From NCBI GenBank assembly GCA_965247125.1, contig CBDFGO010000001.1, forward strand, positions 1-64,000: 64,000 nucleotides of DNA. The letters run 5' to 3'. This DNA is from CALBJU01 sp965247125. GTDB lineage: Bacteria > Bacteroidota > Rhodothermia > Rhodothermales > UBA10348. Positions 7,475-17,020 of this stretch are shown here, in pieces. The notes beneath the pieces were generated by a model. The model saw only the letters and a list, made by a program, of their open reading frames with translations, did not search any database and was not told where the DNA came from. The position numbers and the translations under genes are program-made. Every line of letters begins with the position of its first letter. Position 1 is the first letter of the stretch.

Positions 7475-8479
7475 TCAAGCCTTCACAGCGGGTATCTGGT
7501 AGAATTTCTCTCCTTTAAAAGGAGTTTCGTTCTTGAGCATCCCCAAAATGGAGTGCAGCAGTTTTCTCATGACTGCAACGATGGCCACAAGTGGTTTTTT
7601 GCCCTGGGCGATCAGGTGTTCGTAGAAGGCCATGATGTTGGGCTCCCATTTGATGGCTACGAGTGCGGGCATGTAGAGTGCTCGCCTGAGCTTGACGTTT
7701 CCCATCTTTGAAATACGCTCACGCTTTGCGACCGAGTCGCCAGAAGTGTATTTGCGAGGATCAAGTCCTGCATGTGCTACCCACTGACGTACGGACATGC
7801 CATCGGGCAGAATCAAGATTTCTGGCAGAATCATGACAGCGCTTTTCTGTGCAATTCCTCGAATGCTGGTGAGTAGCAGAAATGCGGAATTCATCTGGTC
7901 GTGCCCTTCAATTAAACGAATTGCCTGTTCTAGCATGGCGGCGAGTCTGCGTTCCAGATGTCGAATGTTCACCTCGATGTCATTGATTACGATGGCTGAT
8001 GTGGTCACAGTTGCACAGGCTTGGTGCAACCGTGCTTGCTCGCGGGTTCTCTCTGTGGTGAGGGCATGCATGCGGCGCGACATGCCTCTGAGCTCTAGAA
8101 TCTCGTCTTTCGGAGGTGTCCAGAGCACAAATACCATGCGGCTTGCAAAATCGGCCAGCATATCGGCATCGACGCGGTCTGTCTTTGATCGGCGCATTTG
8201 TGCTCGTGCAAACTGACGCGTGGCAGATGGATTGGCTACCATCAGTTCAACAGCGGAACACGAATCAAGGGTCAGCGCGAGGTCGAGACTGTAATTGCCC
8301 GTTGCCTCGATCACCACACGCACGAACGCTCCAGGCTCCATAATCCACTTGATGAGCTGGCCATGACCTGCTGCGGTATTTAAAAACTGTTTCTGGCGAG
8401 CAGAACGATTTTCTTGGTGGATACATACATCGATCGTCGCCTTGCTTATATCGCAGCCAACAAAGACATTAGTGCACAT
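7475..8479 (-). CDS. IS110-family transposase (DEDD)
   Basis: This is a 334-residue protein. The N-terminal DEDD_Tnp_IS110 domain shows VGCDISKATIDV (Asp), VIEATGNYS (Glu) and KTDRVDADMLADFA (two Asp). The C-terminal transposase_20 domain shows LTSIRGIAQKSAVMI and the serine motif KYTSGDSVAKRERISKMG. IS110 transposases recombine DNA with a bridge RNA transcribed from the element's non-coding end. The stop codon is 12 bp from attC-like site A. Most non-coding sequence is upstream (8480-8640), where such an RNA would lie if this is IS110 proper rather than IS1111-like. Confidence 0.93.
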   Translation of the reverse strand: MCTNVFVGCDISKATIDVCIHQENRSARQKQFLNTAAGHGQLIKWIMEPGAFVRVVIEATGNYSLDLALTLDSCSAVELMVANPSATRQFARAQMRRSKTDRVDADMLADFASRMVFVLWTPPKDEILELRGMSRRMHALTTERTREQARLHQACATVTTSAIVINDIEVNIRHLERRLAAMLEQAIRLIEGHDQMNSAFLLLTSIRGIAQKSAVMILPEILILPDGMSVRQWVAHAGLDPRKYTSGDSVAKRERISKMGNVKLRRALYMPALVAIKWEPNIMAFYEHLIAQGKKPLVAIVAVMRKLLHSILGMLKNETPFKGEKFYQIPAVKA

Positions 8480-8761
8480 GAGTCACTCCGGTTTGTAACG
8501 TGAAACGGATAATGATTCCGGTTTCCCATCCCGACCCAGGCGGCGGACATTGTATATGCAGGCTCACAGTATCACGCGAAATGATCCGGGCCTCGTAAAC
8601 TCCTCAGCCTTCTGCTTGGGTCAGGCGGGGGCTGATATAACGGACAGGTTCACTGACAAACAGGACCTAATGCAGCTACAGCCTTCCCCAGAAACCTCAA
8701 CATAACGAGAGGCGGGAAACCGACTGTTTTCTAGATACAATACAGCACATAGGTGATGTCG

Positions 8762-9130
8762 ATGAACTATCTGGTTATCGCCGTAATCGCGGTCGACATT
8801 GTTCTTGCAGGCGCTATTGCCTTCCTGGCACCTGCATCCTTGATCTCCTTCTCAAAGCGCTTTCTGACGCGGAAGGGAAGGTTCTGGGCAGCAGGAATAC
8901 GGTTGACAATGGGTATCATTTTTTGGTTTTCAGCAGTTTCTTCGACTAACGCGGACCTAGTACAGGTACTTGCTGTCATCCTATTTGTAGGTGGCATCTT
9001 CACCCTTTTTGTTAAGCAAGCAATATTTGAGAAAATGCTCGGCTGGTTTTTTGGTTGGCCGCAATTGGCGATTCGTGCTTGGGGAATTGTTGCGGTTGCC
9101 CTGGGGATCTGGTTGATCTCATTGTTTTGA
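8762..9130 (+). CDS. Small four-helix membrane protein
   Basis: This ~122-residue hydrophobic protein has four predicted membrane segments (YLVIAVIAVDIVLAGAIAFL, WAAGIRLTMGIIFWFSAV, VQVLAVILFVGGIFTLFV and AWGIVAVALGIWLISLF). The start at MNYLVIAV is chosen because AGGTG precedes it at good spacing; two upstream in-frame starts exist. No family was recognised. Complementary 11-bp sequences just before and after the gene (ATACAGCACAT / ATGTGCTGTAT) resemble cassette ends. The 190 bp downstream holds nothing else recognisable. Confidence 0.6.
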   Translation: MNYLVIAVIAVDIVLAGAIAFLAPASLISFSKRFLTRKGRFWAAGIRLTMGIIFWFSAVSSTNADLVQVLAVILFVGGIFTLFVKQAIFEKMLGWFFGWPQLAIRAWGIVAVALGIWLISLF

Positions 9131-9319
9131 TGTGCTGTATAACACCTTTAAGAAGGCCGATGTCAATAGGGCGTAGCTCTTTCATGTAAGTTTTCTGTAA
9201 AGCAGTTTTAGTCAAAGGCTGGTTTGCGTGGCGTCCACCGCGTATCGCAAGTGCGCCTGCTTTCAATTGAGGTCCCGCACTCGCCATTCGCCACTGTCCT
9301 AATAGAGCTTTGGTCAACG

Positions 9320-9928
9320 CTAGGCATGAGGGCGCATCCCAGCCAGCACCGTCTGCGTCGTCTGGCTGATGAGCATCACGAGATCTACATCATCTATAAT
9401 CTGCCCCTCTATCAGCAAGGATGCCAGCCCGTGCACAGCACTCCATGCCACGTAAGCCTGCGCTCGGGGATCCGCTCGGATGATATCCCCGCTGCGTTGA
9501 CAAGATTCGATCACATCAACAAGTTGGTCGAAAAGGTCATTCCCAGCTTCCCGTAATTCAGGACGATCCCGACGACTGGGCCCCTCCCTGCTGTACATCA
9601 GACGGTAATGTGTCGGATTCTCAACGGCGAAGCGTACGTAGACTTCGCCCATGTTGCGGAACCGCTCCACGCTTGATCGAGATCGGCCCGCATTCATGTC
9701 TTTCAGCTGATCTCCGAGACTTCTGAATCCTGTTGCGGCGACCGCCACCAGCAATTCAGCTCTGTCTGAGAAGTGGCGATAGGGCGCAGCCCGCGACACG
9801 CCTAAGCTCTGTCCCAGTGCGCGCATGGTGATGCTAGCAACTCCTCCTTCGGCTAACATGACTGTTGCTTCATCGAGCAAGGCTGCCCGAAGATCTCCAT
9901 GATGATATGCCTTAACTCGCTCAGTCAT
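9320..9928 (-). CDS. TetR-family transcriptional regulator
   Basis: This is a 202-residue TetR-type repressor. The N-terminal helix-turn-helix is clear (AALLDEATVMLAEGGVASITMRALGQSLGVSRAAPYRHFSD). The C-terminal part (YVRFAVENPTHYRLMY) matches the WHG/TetR_C_33 ligand domain. It is divergent from the VanZ-like gene at 10042, with a perfect 17-bp palindrome between them. It probably represses itself and perhaps the neighbour. Confidence 0.92.
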   Translation of the reverse strand: MTERVKAYHHGDLRAALLDEATVMLAEGGVASITMRALGQSLGVSRAAPYRHFSDRAELLVAVAATGFRSLGDQLKDMNAGRSRSSVERFRNMGEVYVRFAVENPTHYRLMYSREGPSRRDRPELREAGNDLFDQLVDVIESCQRSGDIIRADPRAQAYVAWSAVHGLASLLIEGQIIDDVDLVMLISQTTQTVLAGMRPHA

Positions 9929-9947
9929 GCACCAAGATGATCTCTAG

Positions 9948-9964
9948 TGTTGACATTGTCAACA
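9948..9964. promoter_or_regulatory. TetR operator palindrome
   Basis: TGTTGACATTGTCAACA is a perfect 17-bp palindrome with a single central base, 19 bp before the TetR start codon. It contains a TTGACA box on both strands, so a bound repressor would block both divergent promoters. Confidence 0.75.
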
Positions 9965-10041
9965 TAGATATGTAGTTGCAGGATCGAATCTACCAGCGCG
10001 GCTCACACGCCCTTGTTTGTGCCTCTACTCAAAATCCAAGC

Positions 10042-10629
10042 ATGCCCATGTCCATTTTTTCATCTAACAGGGAACGGCGTCTCTGGCTCTCGACATTGGT
10101 CGTCGTGGGGGCAGTCTACGCCACCCTCGGCCTTCCCTCGACACTACTCGTTAAATTTTTCAAACCGGACGTGTTCGGTGCCGCCTTTTTTGTCGCTTTT
10201 CTCCTGATCTGGGTGGCCATCCTGACACAAGGGTTGAAGGTCCGGCCTGGTGGCCTCGAGATCGGTTTAGCGTTGGGGGTTGCGGCTGCCTACCTCATGG
10301 TGTTCGCTCGGTTGGGAGGAGCGGAGCGTAGCCACATGTTCGAATACTGCGTTATAGGGGCATTCATCTATGAAGCGCTCACGGAGCGCGCGAGCCAGGG
10401 GCGTCGCGTCTTCCTACCGCCTCTGCTCGCCTTTGTGGTAACTTCGCTAGTGGGCGTAATTGACGAATACATTCAGGTGTTTCTGCCCAACCGGGTATTC
10501 GACCCCGATGACATAATTGTCAACACCGTGTCGGCCTTCTTGGCGGTTAGCGGGATGGCAGTTTTAGGTTGGGCGCGACGGTGGACTAGGAAGATTCGCA
10601 GAGATCGTCGTGCCTCTCGAGATTCTTAA
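10042..10629 (+). CDS. VanZ-like membrane protein
   Basis: This protein of about 195 residues from the MPMSIFSSNRERR start has five or so membrane segments. The VanZ-family signature residues are present: HMFEYCVIGAF (H-x-x-E-Y), a DEYIQVFLPNRVFDPDD segment, and a final VNTVSAFLAVSG helix. VanZ proteins are linked to teicoplanin resistance in enterococci, but most family members have no known role. It is divergent from the TetR gene and so may be its target. Confidence 0.8.
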   Translation: MPMSIFSSNRERRLWLSTLVVVGAVYATLGLPSTLLVKFFKPDVFGAAFFVAFLLIWVAILTQGLKVRPGGLEIGLALGVAAAYLMVFARLGGAERSHMFEYCVIGAFIYEALTERASQGRRVFLPPLLAFVVTSLVGVIDEYIQVFLPNRVFDPDDIIVNTVSAFLAVSGMAVLGWARRWTRKIRRDRRASRDS

Positions 10630-10908
10630 CTGACGTTATTCAGGGCCGTAGCCACGGTCATGGCTTCTGCGATTTGTTCAGGAGTGGCTGGATTGGGTAA
10701 AGGAGCAATCCTTGGCAACCACACTCCGGGTATTTGCCGTCTGCCTCCCATTCTGGACACAGATGATAACGACCCTTTCGAGCATGGCCCGGAGCGTAGC
10801 CTGCTACATGATTTTGCCAGGGGGATTGGTCACCGGGCTTTAGCGTTCCCTATGGTCTCCTGGAAAGATTTACACATGGCGCGGACGCTAGAGTGCCAAA
10901 GCGAAGCC

Positions 10909-11016
10909 GCCTAACACGCGCATGTTGCGCGCTCGCACGACTGGCTGAGGTGGTTTGAAACGATTACTTTCTCTTGAGTGAGCAAATGCTCGCCACAGAT
11001 TGCCAAGCCGTTATCC
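10909..11016 (-). other. attC-like site B
   Basis: Read on the minus strand it begins GGATAACGGCTTGGC, has the central AGAAAGTAATCGTTTCAAACC block, and ends GCAACATGCGCGTGTTAGGC. The last seven bases fit the GTTRRRY core-site consensus of attC exactly. It lies between the VanZ-like gene and the interrupted glycosidase-like gene. The ~280 bp before it (10630-10908) contains a weak 84-codon ORF that I do not accept as a gene. Confidence 0.65.
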
Positions 11017-11767
11017 TACACATCCTGTGGATAGTAAGATGAGATCAATTTTGAAATGCTCTTGTGTATTTAAGCACACAATAGTGGCTGCACTATTTCT
11101 CACCTCCTGTGCGATTCCAGACCGACCGACCGTGCAAGACACTCCGCGGATAGTTCGGCTTGAGAATAATCCTGTCATCACTCCCGAAATGCTCAAGGTG
11201 GACGAAGGTCAAAACATCAATGGTCCGTCACTGATTCGCGTTCCAGACTGGGTCGAGAACCCTTTGGGTAGCTACTATCTCTACTTCGCTCATCATCAGG
11301 GAGAGTACATACGTCTGGCGTATTCAGATTCGATTGCTGGGCCGTGGGTTGTTGCCCATGAAGGATCCTTGCGACTGGAGCAAACGCACTGCATTCAAGG
11401 GTCACATATTGCATCGCCGGATGTGCACGTCGACAACGTGAATAGGCAAATTATAATGTATTACCATTGCCCCATTGACGTACCCGGATCCGAAACCGGT
11501 AATCAACGAACACTGGCTGCTACGTCTTCCGATGGGCGCCACTTCGAGGCACGATCTGAGGTTCTTGGCAACTCCTACTTCAGGGTCTTCAAGTGGGGTG
11601 ATCACACTTATGCTCTGGGCATGCCGGGAATCTTCTATCGCTCGGAAACTCTGCTCGCTGGGTTCGAACGAGGCCCCCAGTTATTTAGTGAAGACATGCG
11701 GCACTCTGCAGTTACTGTCAGAAGGGATACGCTTTTCGTGTTTTACACGGACGTAGGTGACAACCCC

Positions 11768-13151
11768 GAGCTATGCCCAAAAGTTGTGTATGGAAGGTTT
11801 AGGCAGCGTGTCGTTCTGATGTAATTCCGTCGGTGAATTTGATTCCTTTTTTTACAAGTTGCAATAGGTGCGGTGCATTCAGTTTCCTCCACTTCTTCTG
11901 AGCCTCTTTACATAGACGGAAGGCCATTGCAAGAGCTGTTTCTCGGCTCAGACATCCCCTCGTTTTGGCGGTCCTGAGGCGCACGGTCGCGAACGTAGAT
12001 TCGATCGGATTTGTGCTCCGAAGATGGATCCAGTGTTCTGCCGGAAAGTCATAAAAAGCGAGCAGTTCTTCTCGGTCTTTCACCAGAATCTCTGCTGCTT
12101 TCGGATACTTTTGCTGGTAGGCTTTGATGAAAAACAGAAGGGCGCTCTCTGCCTGCTTTTTTGTTTCTGCTGTATAGATCTGCGTGAGGTGACCTTTTGC
12201 CTTCTTCTGAACGGACTTGGGCAGGCGGTTGAGCACATTTGCTGTCTTGTGCACCCAACAGCGTGCGGCTCGCGTCTCGGGATAAACTTCTGCGAGAGCA
12301 CTCCAGAATCCCATGGCTCCATCGGCAACAGCCAGCTTCGGTCCTTGATCCAGCCCGCGGTGCCTCAGCTCCAGGAGCAACTCTCGCCACGACTGCTTGC
12401 TCTCGCGAAAGCCGTCCTCGAGTGCTATAAGCTCCTTCCTTCCATCGGCCGTAGCGCCGATCACGACCAGCAGACACAGTTTCTGTTTATCCATGCGTAC
12501 GTTTACGTGAATACCGTCGGCCCAGAAATAGACGTAGTGCTTCTCCTTCAGGCTCCGCTTTTGCCAGTCTTCGTGCTCCCTTGTCCAAAGCGTCTTCAGG
12601 CGCGCAATCGTCGAGGAGGTCAGCCCTGGGGCATCAGGACCAACAAGGGCCGAGAGCGCTGCCTCAAAGCCGCCCGTTGAAACTCCCTTCAGGTACAACC
12701 ATGGAATGAGAGCCTCAAGCGAGCGGCTCTTGCGGAGGTAGGCTGGTAGTATCGAACTGCGGAAACCGATTCTATCCTCACCCCGACCCGTACGGTCGCG
12801 TATGCGGGGCATCTTTACAGCGACCTCCCCGATACCAGTCAAAATCTTCCTCTCTGGCAGATATCCATTGCGAACGATGCGGTGGCGATTCTCTTCGTCG
12901 CGCAGGAACTGGTAGCGCTGGCAGAAAGCTTCAACCTCGGCCTCAACGGCTGTGGCCAGCATCTTTGCGGCCCCTGTTCGCAATACTTCTGTCAACACAT
13001 CCTCTGTGCTATTGTAGTTCTCGTTCTCGTGTGCGTTATTCGTCTTCATGGGCGGTGTATCCTCCAATCTTCGGATTGACAATGACGTAATCATCATCAG
13101 GATACGCCGCCTATACCTTTTTCACCCGTACACAACTTTCGGGGTTAACTC
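11768..13151 (-). mobile_element. IS256-family element (copy 2)
   Basis: This 1384-bp copy matches copy 1 in length and terminal repeats. It is flanked by the 9-bp duplication GACAACCCC at 11759-11767 and 13152-13160. It lies inside a lipoprotein gene in antisense orientation. The target site is unrelated to that of copy 1, so target choice is not sequence-specific. Confidence 0.95.
11799..13049 (-). CDS. IS256-family transposase
   Basis: This 416-residue transposase has the same protein sequence as the copy at 1136-2386, with all three DDE residues in place (WADGIHV, VADGAMGF, NPIESTFA). The identity of the two copies indicates recent amplification in this genome. The gene is intact and could act on any of the three copies in trans. 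Confidence 0.95.
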   Translation of the reverse strand: MKTNNAHENENYNSTEDVLTEVLRTGAAKMLATAVEAEVEAFCQRYQFLRDEENRHRIVRNGYLPERKILTGIGEVAVKMPRIRDRTGRGEDRIGFRSSILPAYLRKSRSLEALIPWLYLKGVSTGGFEAALSALVGPDAPGLTSSTIARLKTLWTREHEDWQKRSLKEKHYVYFWADGIHVNVRMDKQKLCLLVVIGATADGRKELIALEDGFRESKQSWRELLLELRHRGLDQGPKLAVADGAMGFWSALAEVYPETRAARCWVHKTANVLNRLPKSVQKKAKGHLTQIYTAETKKQAESALLFFIKAYQQKYPKAAEILVKDREELLAFYDFPAEHWIHLRSTNPIESTFATVRLRTAKTRGCLSRETALAMAFRLCKEAQKKWRKLNAPHLLQLVKKGIKFTDGITSERHAA

Positions 13152-13436
13152 GACAACCCCGAGCGTATTCTTCTATCCAAGATTGGTTTGAACAGTGACT
13201 GGATGAGTTGGGAGGAATCGAGTGCAATTGTGGTCCTTGAACCAGAATTCGAGTGGGAGGGAGCTAATCTCCCAGCAGTGCCGTCCCGACGAGATTTGGC
13301 CCCCGGGGGAGTTCGTCAACTCAGGGATCCAGCTCTGTTCGAAGAAGAAGGGAATATGTACCTGCTGTATTCAGTGGCGGGTGAGTCTGGTATTGCGATA
13401 GCCAAAGTTATTTGGGAATAGCACTCCTGGAAATTG

Positions 13437-13490
13437 AGCAGGAGAGCAGGCTCATATTGCGAACTCGCACGTCCGGGAGAACGGGCTTGC
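13437..13490 (-). other. Partial attC-like site E
   Basis: On the minus strand only the distal arm is recognisable: ACGTGCGAGTTCGCAATATG, matching the GTGCGAGTTCGCAACATG of site C. The central block and opposite arm are not found. It lies just after the split lipoprotein gene. Confidence 0.4.
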
Positions 13491-13623
13491 GCTTCTTAGA
13501 CCAGCAGGACTGACATTGAAATGGTGCGAGAAACAAGCCCAAAACCAAAATATTATGTTGAAAGCAGAAAAAACATGATATTTGTGCTAGAATCTTAATC
13601 GTTCTTTTGACGTGAGGTGTGGA

Positions 13624-14859
13624 ATGAACTCTAAAAGTTTGGGCCGGCGTAAGTTTTTGGCGAGCAGCGCCGCCCTTGGGCTCGCCCCTGTTGCCGCTCT
13701 TGCCCCCAAAAGCAGTGGCTTTGCAGCCCTGAACGATGTTCAGATGAAGATCGACAGGGTCGAAACCATTCCCTTGCGTATTCCCATTCCTCATTACGCA
13801 GATGGAATGAGAAAAGCGCGCGAGTTCATGGATTATGTATTTGTCAAAGTCCATACTGACACCGGAATCGTGGGCATGGGCGAAGCACCCACCGATGCTG
13901 TCGAAAAGCTTGAAACGATCAAGCTCAGGATCGACCGATACACGGCCCCGAAATTGATCGGACAAAATCCTTTCGATATCGACCCGATCCACAGTCGCAT
14001 AAGGGTAAGGCAAAGCGGCAAGTGGATGGCCCGTCATGCAACAGCAGCGATTAATTACGCCTTATGGGACATAATGGGGAAAGCGCTGAACCTGCCGCTC
14101 CACGCCCTGCTCGGAGGACTATATCGAGACAAGGTACTTGCCTCCGTTGAGGTCCGAAGAGGCACGCCTGAAGAAATGACCAGACACGCCCTTGAGTATT
14201 ACGAACAGGGAATTAGAGGCATCAAGGCGAAAATCGGACTGGACCCTGAGCAAGATGCGAGATCAATGAAGTCTATCAGAGAAGCTCTCGGCCCCGACAT
14301 CAGTATAAGAGCTGATGTAAATCAGGGTTACACGATACAGGAAGCGGTCAAGTTGTGCGAGTTGGCCGAAGAATATGACGTGGGTCTTGAGCTGCTTGAG
14401 CAACCCACATCAAGAACGGATTGGGAAGGTGCTAACAGAATAATGAATGCCGTCAATATTCCCATTGAGGCGGATGAAGCCGCCGATAGCCTGTATCAGG
14501 TTTATCAACTTCTGAGAAACGATGCCTGTGATATCATCAACACGAAATGCTCCAAGGCTGGCGGCATATCAGGCGTAATGAAATGGGCAGCAGTAGCTGA
14601 ATCGGCAAGAAAACCCATTGTCATCGGAACGGAATATGGACTGGGTAACATCGTTGCATCCAAGGTGCACCTTGGGTGCGCAATTCAAAATGCGGACCCA
14701 GTCGTGGAATTCACCGAAATGGTGCTACATGACCTCCTGCTGAAGAAGCCTTTAGAATTGAAGGATGGCTATCTCGAAGTTCCGACCGGACCCGGCCTGG
14801 GTGTGGAGTTCGACGACGAAAAAATAAAGGAATACACGGTTCAAGATTTTCCTGAATAA
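13624..14859 (+). CDS. Enolase-superfamily (MR/MLE) enzyme with Tat signal
   Basis: This is a 411-residue protein. The N-terminus has a twin-arginine signal (GRRKFLASSAALGLAPVAAL), so a periplasmic location is expected. The mandelate racemase/muconate-lactonizing barrel follows. Visible are the KAKIG lysine pair, the metal ligands in ADVNQGY (Asp), LLEQP (Glu) and EADEAA, and the far-side lysine in TKCSKAGG. This is the MLE-subgroup pattern. The ATG with GAGG six bases ahead is preferred over an upstream GTG. The substrate (a sugar acid, dipeptide or lactone) cannot be told. Confidence 0.88.
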   Translation: MNSKSLGRRKFLASSAALGLAPVAALAPKSSGFAALNDVQMKIDRVETIPLRIPIPHYADGMRKAREFMDYVFVKVHTDTGIVGMGEAPTDAVEKLETIKLRIDRYTAPKLIGQNPFDIDPIHSRIRVRQSGKWMARHATAAINYALWDIMGKALNLPLHALLGGLYRDKVLASVEVRRGTPEEMTRHALEYYEQGIRGIKAKIGLDPEQDARSMKSIREALGPDISIRADVNQGYTIQEAVKLCELAEEYDVGLELLEQPTSRTDWEGANRIMNAVNIPIEADEAADSLYQVYQLLRNDACDIINTKCSKAGGISGVMKWAAVAESARKPIVIGTEYGLGNIVASKVHLGCAIQNADPVVEFTEMVLHDLLLKKPLELKDGYLEVPTGPGLGVEFDDEKIKEYTVQDFPE

Positions 14860-14959
14860 TTACCGCATCGGGTGGTCTGAACGAGGTAGCCATGGCTGAC
14901 CAAATGAATCAGAGCCATCAGTGGAAATCCGGGAATGGAAAACGGAGTTACACCTACGT

Positions 14960-15238
14960 TTACTCCGAGCGCAATGAGTCCACCGGGTTGGCTCTGGCAG
15001 CCCGGACCGTCTGAAAACTTACGGTCGTCAGAGCGATCGATACGGCGAGAGCAGCTGCGAAAACGAACACCAACGCGCTAATTTCAACGCGAAACGCGAA
15101 TCCGTCGAGCCACGTGGAGGCTCCGATCCAGGTCAGCGGAATCGCCCAGTGACGACTCAGATCCAAGACAAGATCTTTATCCGTAAGCTCATTGAAGGTT
15201 GGAAGCAGAGCGAACACAAGCGAAAGCTCGTCGCACAT
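14960..15238 (-). pseudogene. FtsX-like ABC permease C-terminal remnant
   Basis: The last ~90 residues of a MacB/FtsX-type permease are readable: LLPTFNELTDKDLVLDLS, then a transmembrane segment (ISALVFVFAAALAVSIALTTV), then the characteristic end AARANPVDSLRSE. Nothing upstream continues the family in any frame, so this is a decayed fragment. An ABC exporter operon at 32158-35710 lacks just this kind of subunit, although the distance argues against a simple link. Confidence 0.75.
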
Positions 15239-15481
15239 CCGCCCGCTGTCCTGCAGACGTACTCCCTAGCTTTTTCTGAGCATCGGCAGCTGAGGGCCAG
15301 GAGTCGGACACCATGCTTCCAGGTATGATGACGATTCTTCAGGTACTCGAAACCTTCATCATCATGATCGGAAACACCCCTTTGCATTACCGTGTTCGGG
15401 AAGATCTTGTCCCGGGCAGCATGGAAATCGTTTATTCCGATCGATTCACAGGCGCCACTGCTTTCACATCTCAGTCGACCT

Positions 15482-16924
15482 ATGAAATATTCAATCGCCT
15501 TGGCGCTCGCTCTCATCTACACCGTGCCGTTATCGGCCCAGACCTACGATCACGAGTGGGTTTCCATTCCTGCCGGCACCTTCACGATGGGCGAGCCCGA
15601 GACATCGCACGAGGGCCCGCCGGGTTCCTGGGATTCACCGGAACACACGGTGACGATCAGCAGCTTCAGCATGAGCAAGACTGAGATCACGAATCAGCAA
15701 TACGTGGATTTTCTCAATGACGCCGAGCTGTCCGGATTCGTCGAAGTGGCTGTACAAACCGATCCTGGCCACGATATGGGAGCGACGCAAGTCTGGGGGA
15801 CCTCAACTGCGCCGTCGGAATACTCAGGTGCGTCAGTCGTGAACCTCGACGGAACACGCGTCTTGAAGAATCACGTAGACGACGGCGATGGCGACCCGTT
15901 CACGGGCGTGGTCCAACCAGAAAACCCCCTGAACATCAGCTATATCGGCTACGACAATACGCAGGCTGTCGGTAGCCGCTTTTACGTCAAGGATCCTCGT
16001 AGCGCCACGGACTTCGACTGGAATGCGCTCACTGACTACTACGACTTTACATCAACCACACACGTGCTTGAGACGTCGGTTCTGCTGAACGACTACGCCA
16101 ACTGGCCCGAACTGGCTGACTATCCCAACAATCTGCCGACCGTTGACGATGTCAAAAACTGGCCCGTGGCGTTTGTACGGTGGTACGGCGCGAAGGCCTA
16201 CGCCATCCACTTCGGAAACGACCTACCGACGGAGGCCGAGTGGGAGTGGGCGGCCCAGGGCGCCACCGCCCTCGTCTATGCGACTGATGATGGCGCGGTG
16301 AACGGCGACGGAACCAGTGCCAACTGGAATCACACCGGGGCCAATCCGTCGCTATGGCACGTAGAGGACGTCAAGCGTGGTTCGCCGAATCCGTATGGGC
16401 TGTACAATATGGCCGGAAACGTGTGGGAATGGGTCGAGGACTGGTACGACGCGGCCTTCTATGCAGATGCGACAGATCCGGTGAACACCACCGATAGCTT
16501 CGTAAAGGTTCGCCGAGGGGGGTCGTGGAACTACCACCTGTCGACATTGAAAACGGCCGCGCGTGCCAAAGATGAGAAATTCAAAGGCAACGACCACTTC
16601 GGCTTCAGGGTCGTGTCCCGCTCTACAGAGGGAACCGATATTGAAGATTCGGAGCTTCCCGTCGGCACTACGTTGTTGCCAAATTTCCCCAACCCGTTTG
16701 CCGCCAAGACGAGCATTCGATTCATGACGACAACCGCCGGTTCGGTTTCGCTACATGTGTATGATCTTCTAGGCCGTACCGTAGCTACCTTGGAGGACCG
16801 CGTGTTGCCAGCTGGTGTTCACGAACGTGTCATGGATGGCACCACCCTCCCGGCTGGCGTGTACTTTTACCATCTGCAAACCACCACCGGTACCATGAGC
16901 CGGAGCATGCTGCTCCTACGGTAG
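15482..16924 (+). CDS. Secreted FGE/SUMF1-domain protein with T9SS sorting tail
   Basis: This protein of about 480 residues starts at MKYSIALALALIYTVPLSAQ, a clear signal peptide. The formylglycine-generating-enzyme-like fold follows: WVSIPAGTFTMGEPE, MSKTEITNQQYVDFLN, LPTEAEWEWAAQG, NPYGLYNMAGNVWEWVEDWY and VRRGGSWN...HFGFRVV. The last ~85 residues are a type IX sorting module (LLPNFPNPFAAKTSIRF ... LPAGVYFYHLQT). I see no obvious Cys pair of the true FGE active site, so it is more likely a structural or binding member of the C-type-lectin-like superfamily. A longer in-frame start exists but precedes the signal peptide. Confidence 0.88.
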   Translation: MKYSIALALALIYTVPLSAQTYDHEWVSIPAGTFTMGEPETSHEGPPGSWDSPEHTVTISSFSMSKTEITNQQYVDFLNDAELSGFVEVAVQTDPGHDMGATQVWGTSTAPSEYSGASVVNLDGTRVLKNHVDDGDGDPFTGVVQPENPLNISYIGYDNTQAVGSRFYVKDPRSATDFDWNALTDYYDFTSTTHVLETSVLLNDYANWPELADYPNNLPTVDDVKNWPVAFVRWYGAKAYAIHFGNDLPTEAEWEWAAQGATALVYATDDGAVNGDGTSANWNHTGANPSLWHVEDVKRGSPNPYGLYNMAGNVWEWVEDWYDAAFYADATDPVNTTDSFVKVRRGGSWNYHLSTLKTAARAKDEKFKGNDHFGFRVVSRSTEGTDIEDSELPVGTTLLPNFPNPFAAKTSIRFMTTTAGSVSLHVYDLLGRTVATLEDRVLPAGVHERVMDGTTLPAGVYFYHLQTTTGTMSRSMLLLR

Positions 16925-17020
16925 TTTTTCAGCTGCGGACGGCTCCCGAATAATTTCGTCCAGCCGCATCGGCAAACTCTATTGAATCATAGGGTTACGA
17001 GTGACCCGCTGGGGTCCATC

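Larger units (their letters stand above)
11039..13421 (+). pseudogene. GH43/GH32-like lipoprotein gene split by IS256
   Basis: The 5' part (11039-11767) starts MRSILKCSCVFKH and has a lipobox (FLTSC). It continues with five-bladed beta-propeller glycosidase features (GSYYLYFAHHQGEYIRLAYS, GPW, GSHIASPDVHVD). The 3' part (13161-13421) continues in frame after removal of the IS and one 9-bp duplication, giving FYTDVGDNPE then RILLSKIGLNSDW and ending AIAKVIWE. The intact protein would be about 330 residues. It resembles glycoside-hydrolase clan F/J-like secreted enzymes, substrate unknown. It sits between attC-like sites B and E. Confidence 0.85.

Noticed and set aside
10660..10914. 84-codon ORF between the VanZ-like gene and attC-like site B
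   Set aside because: Ends inside the attC-like repeat, no ribosome-binding site, composition unlike a protein; probably degenerate sequence.
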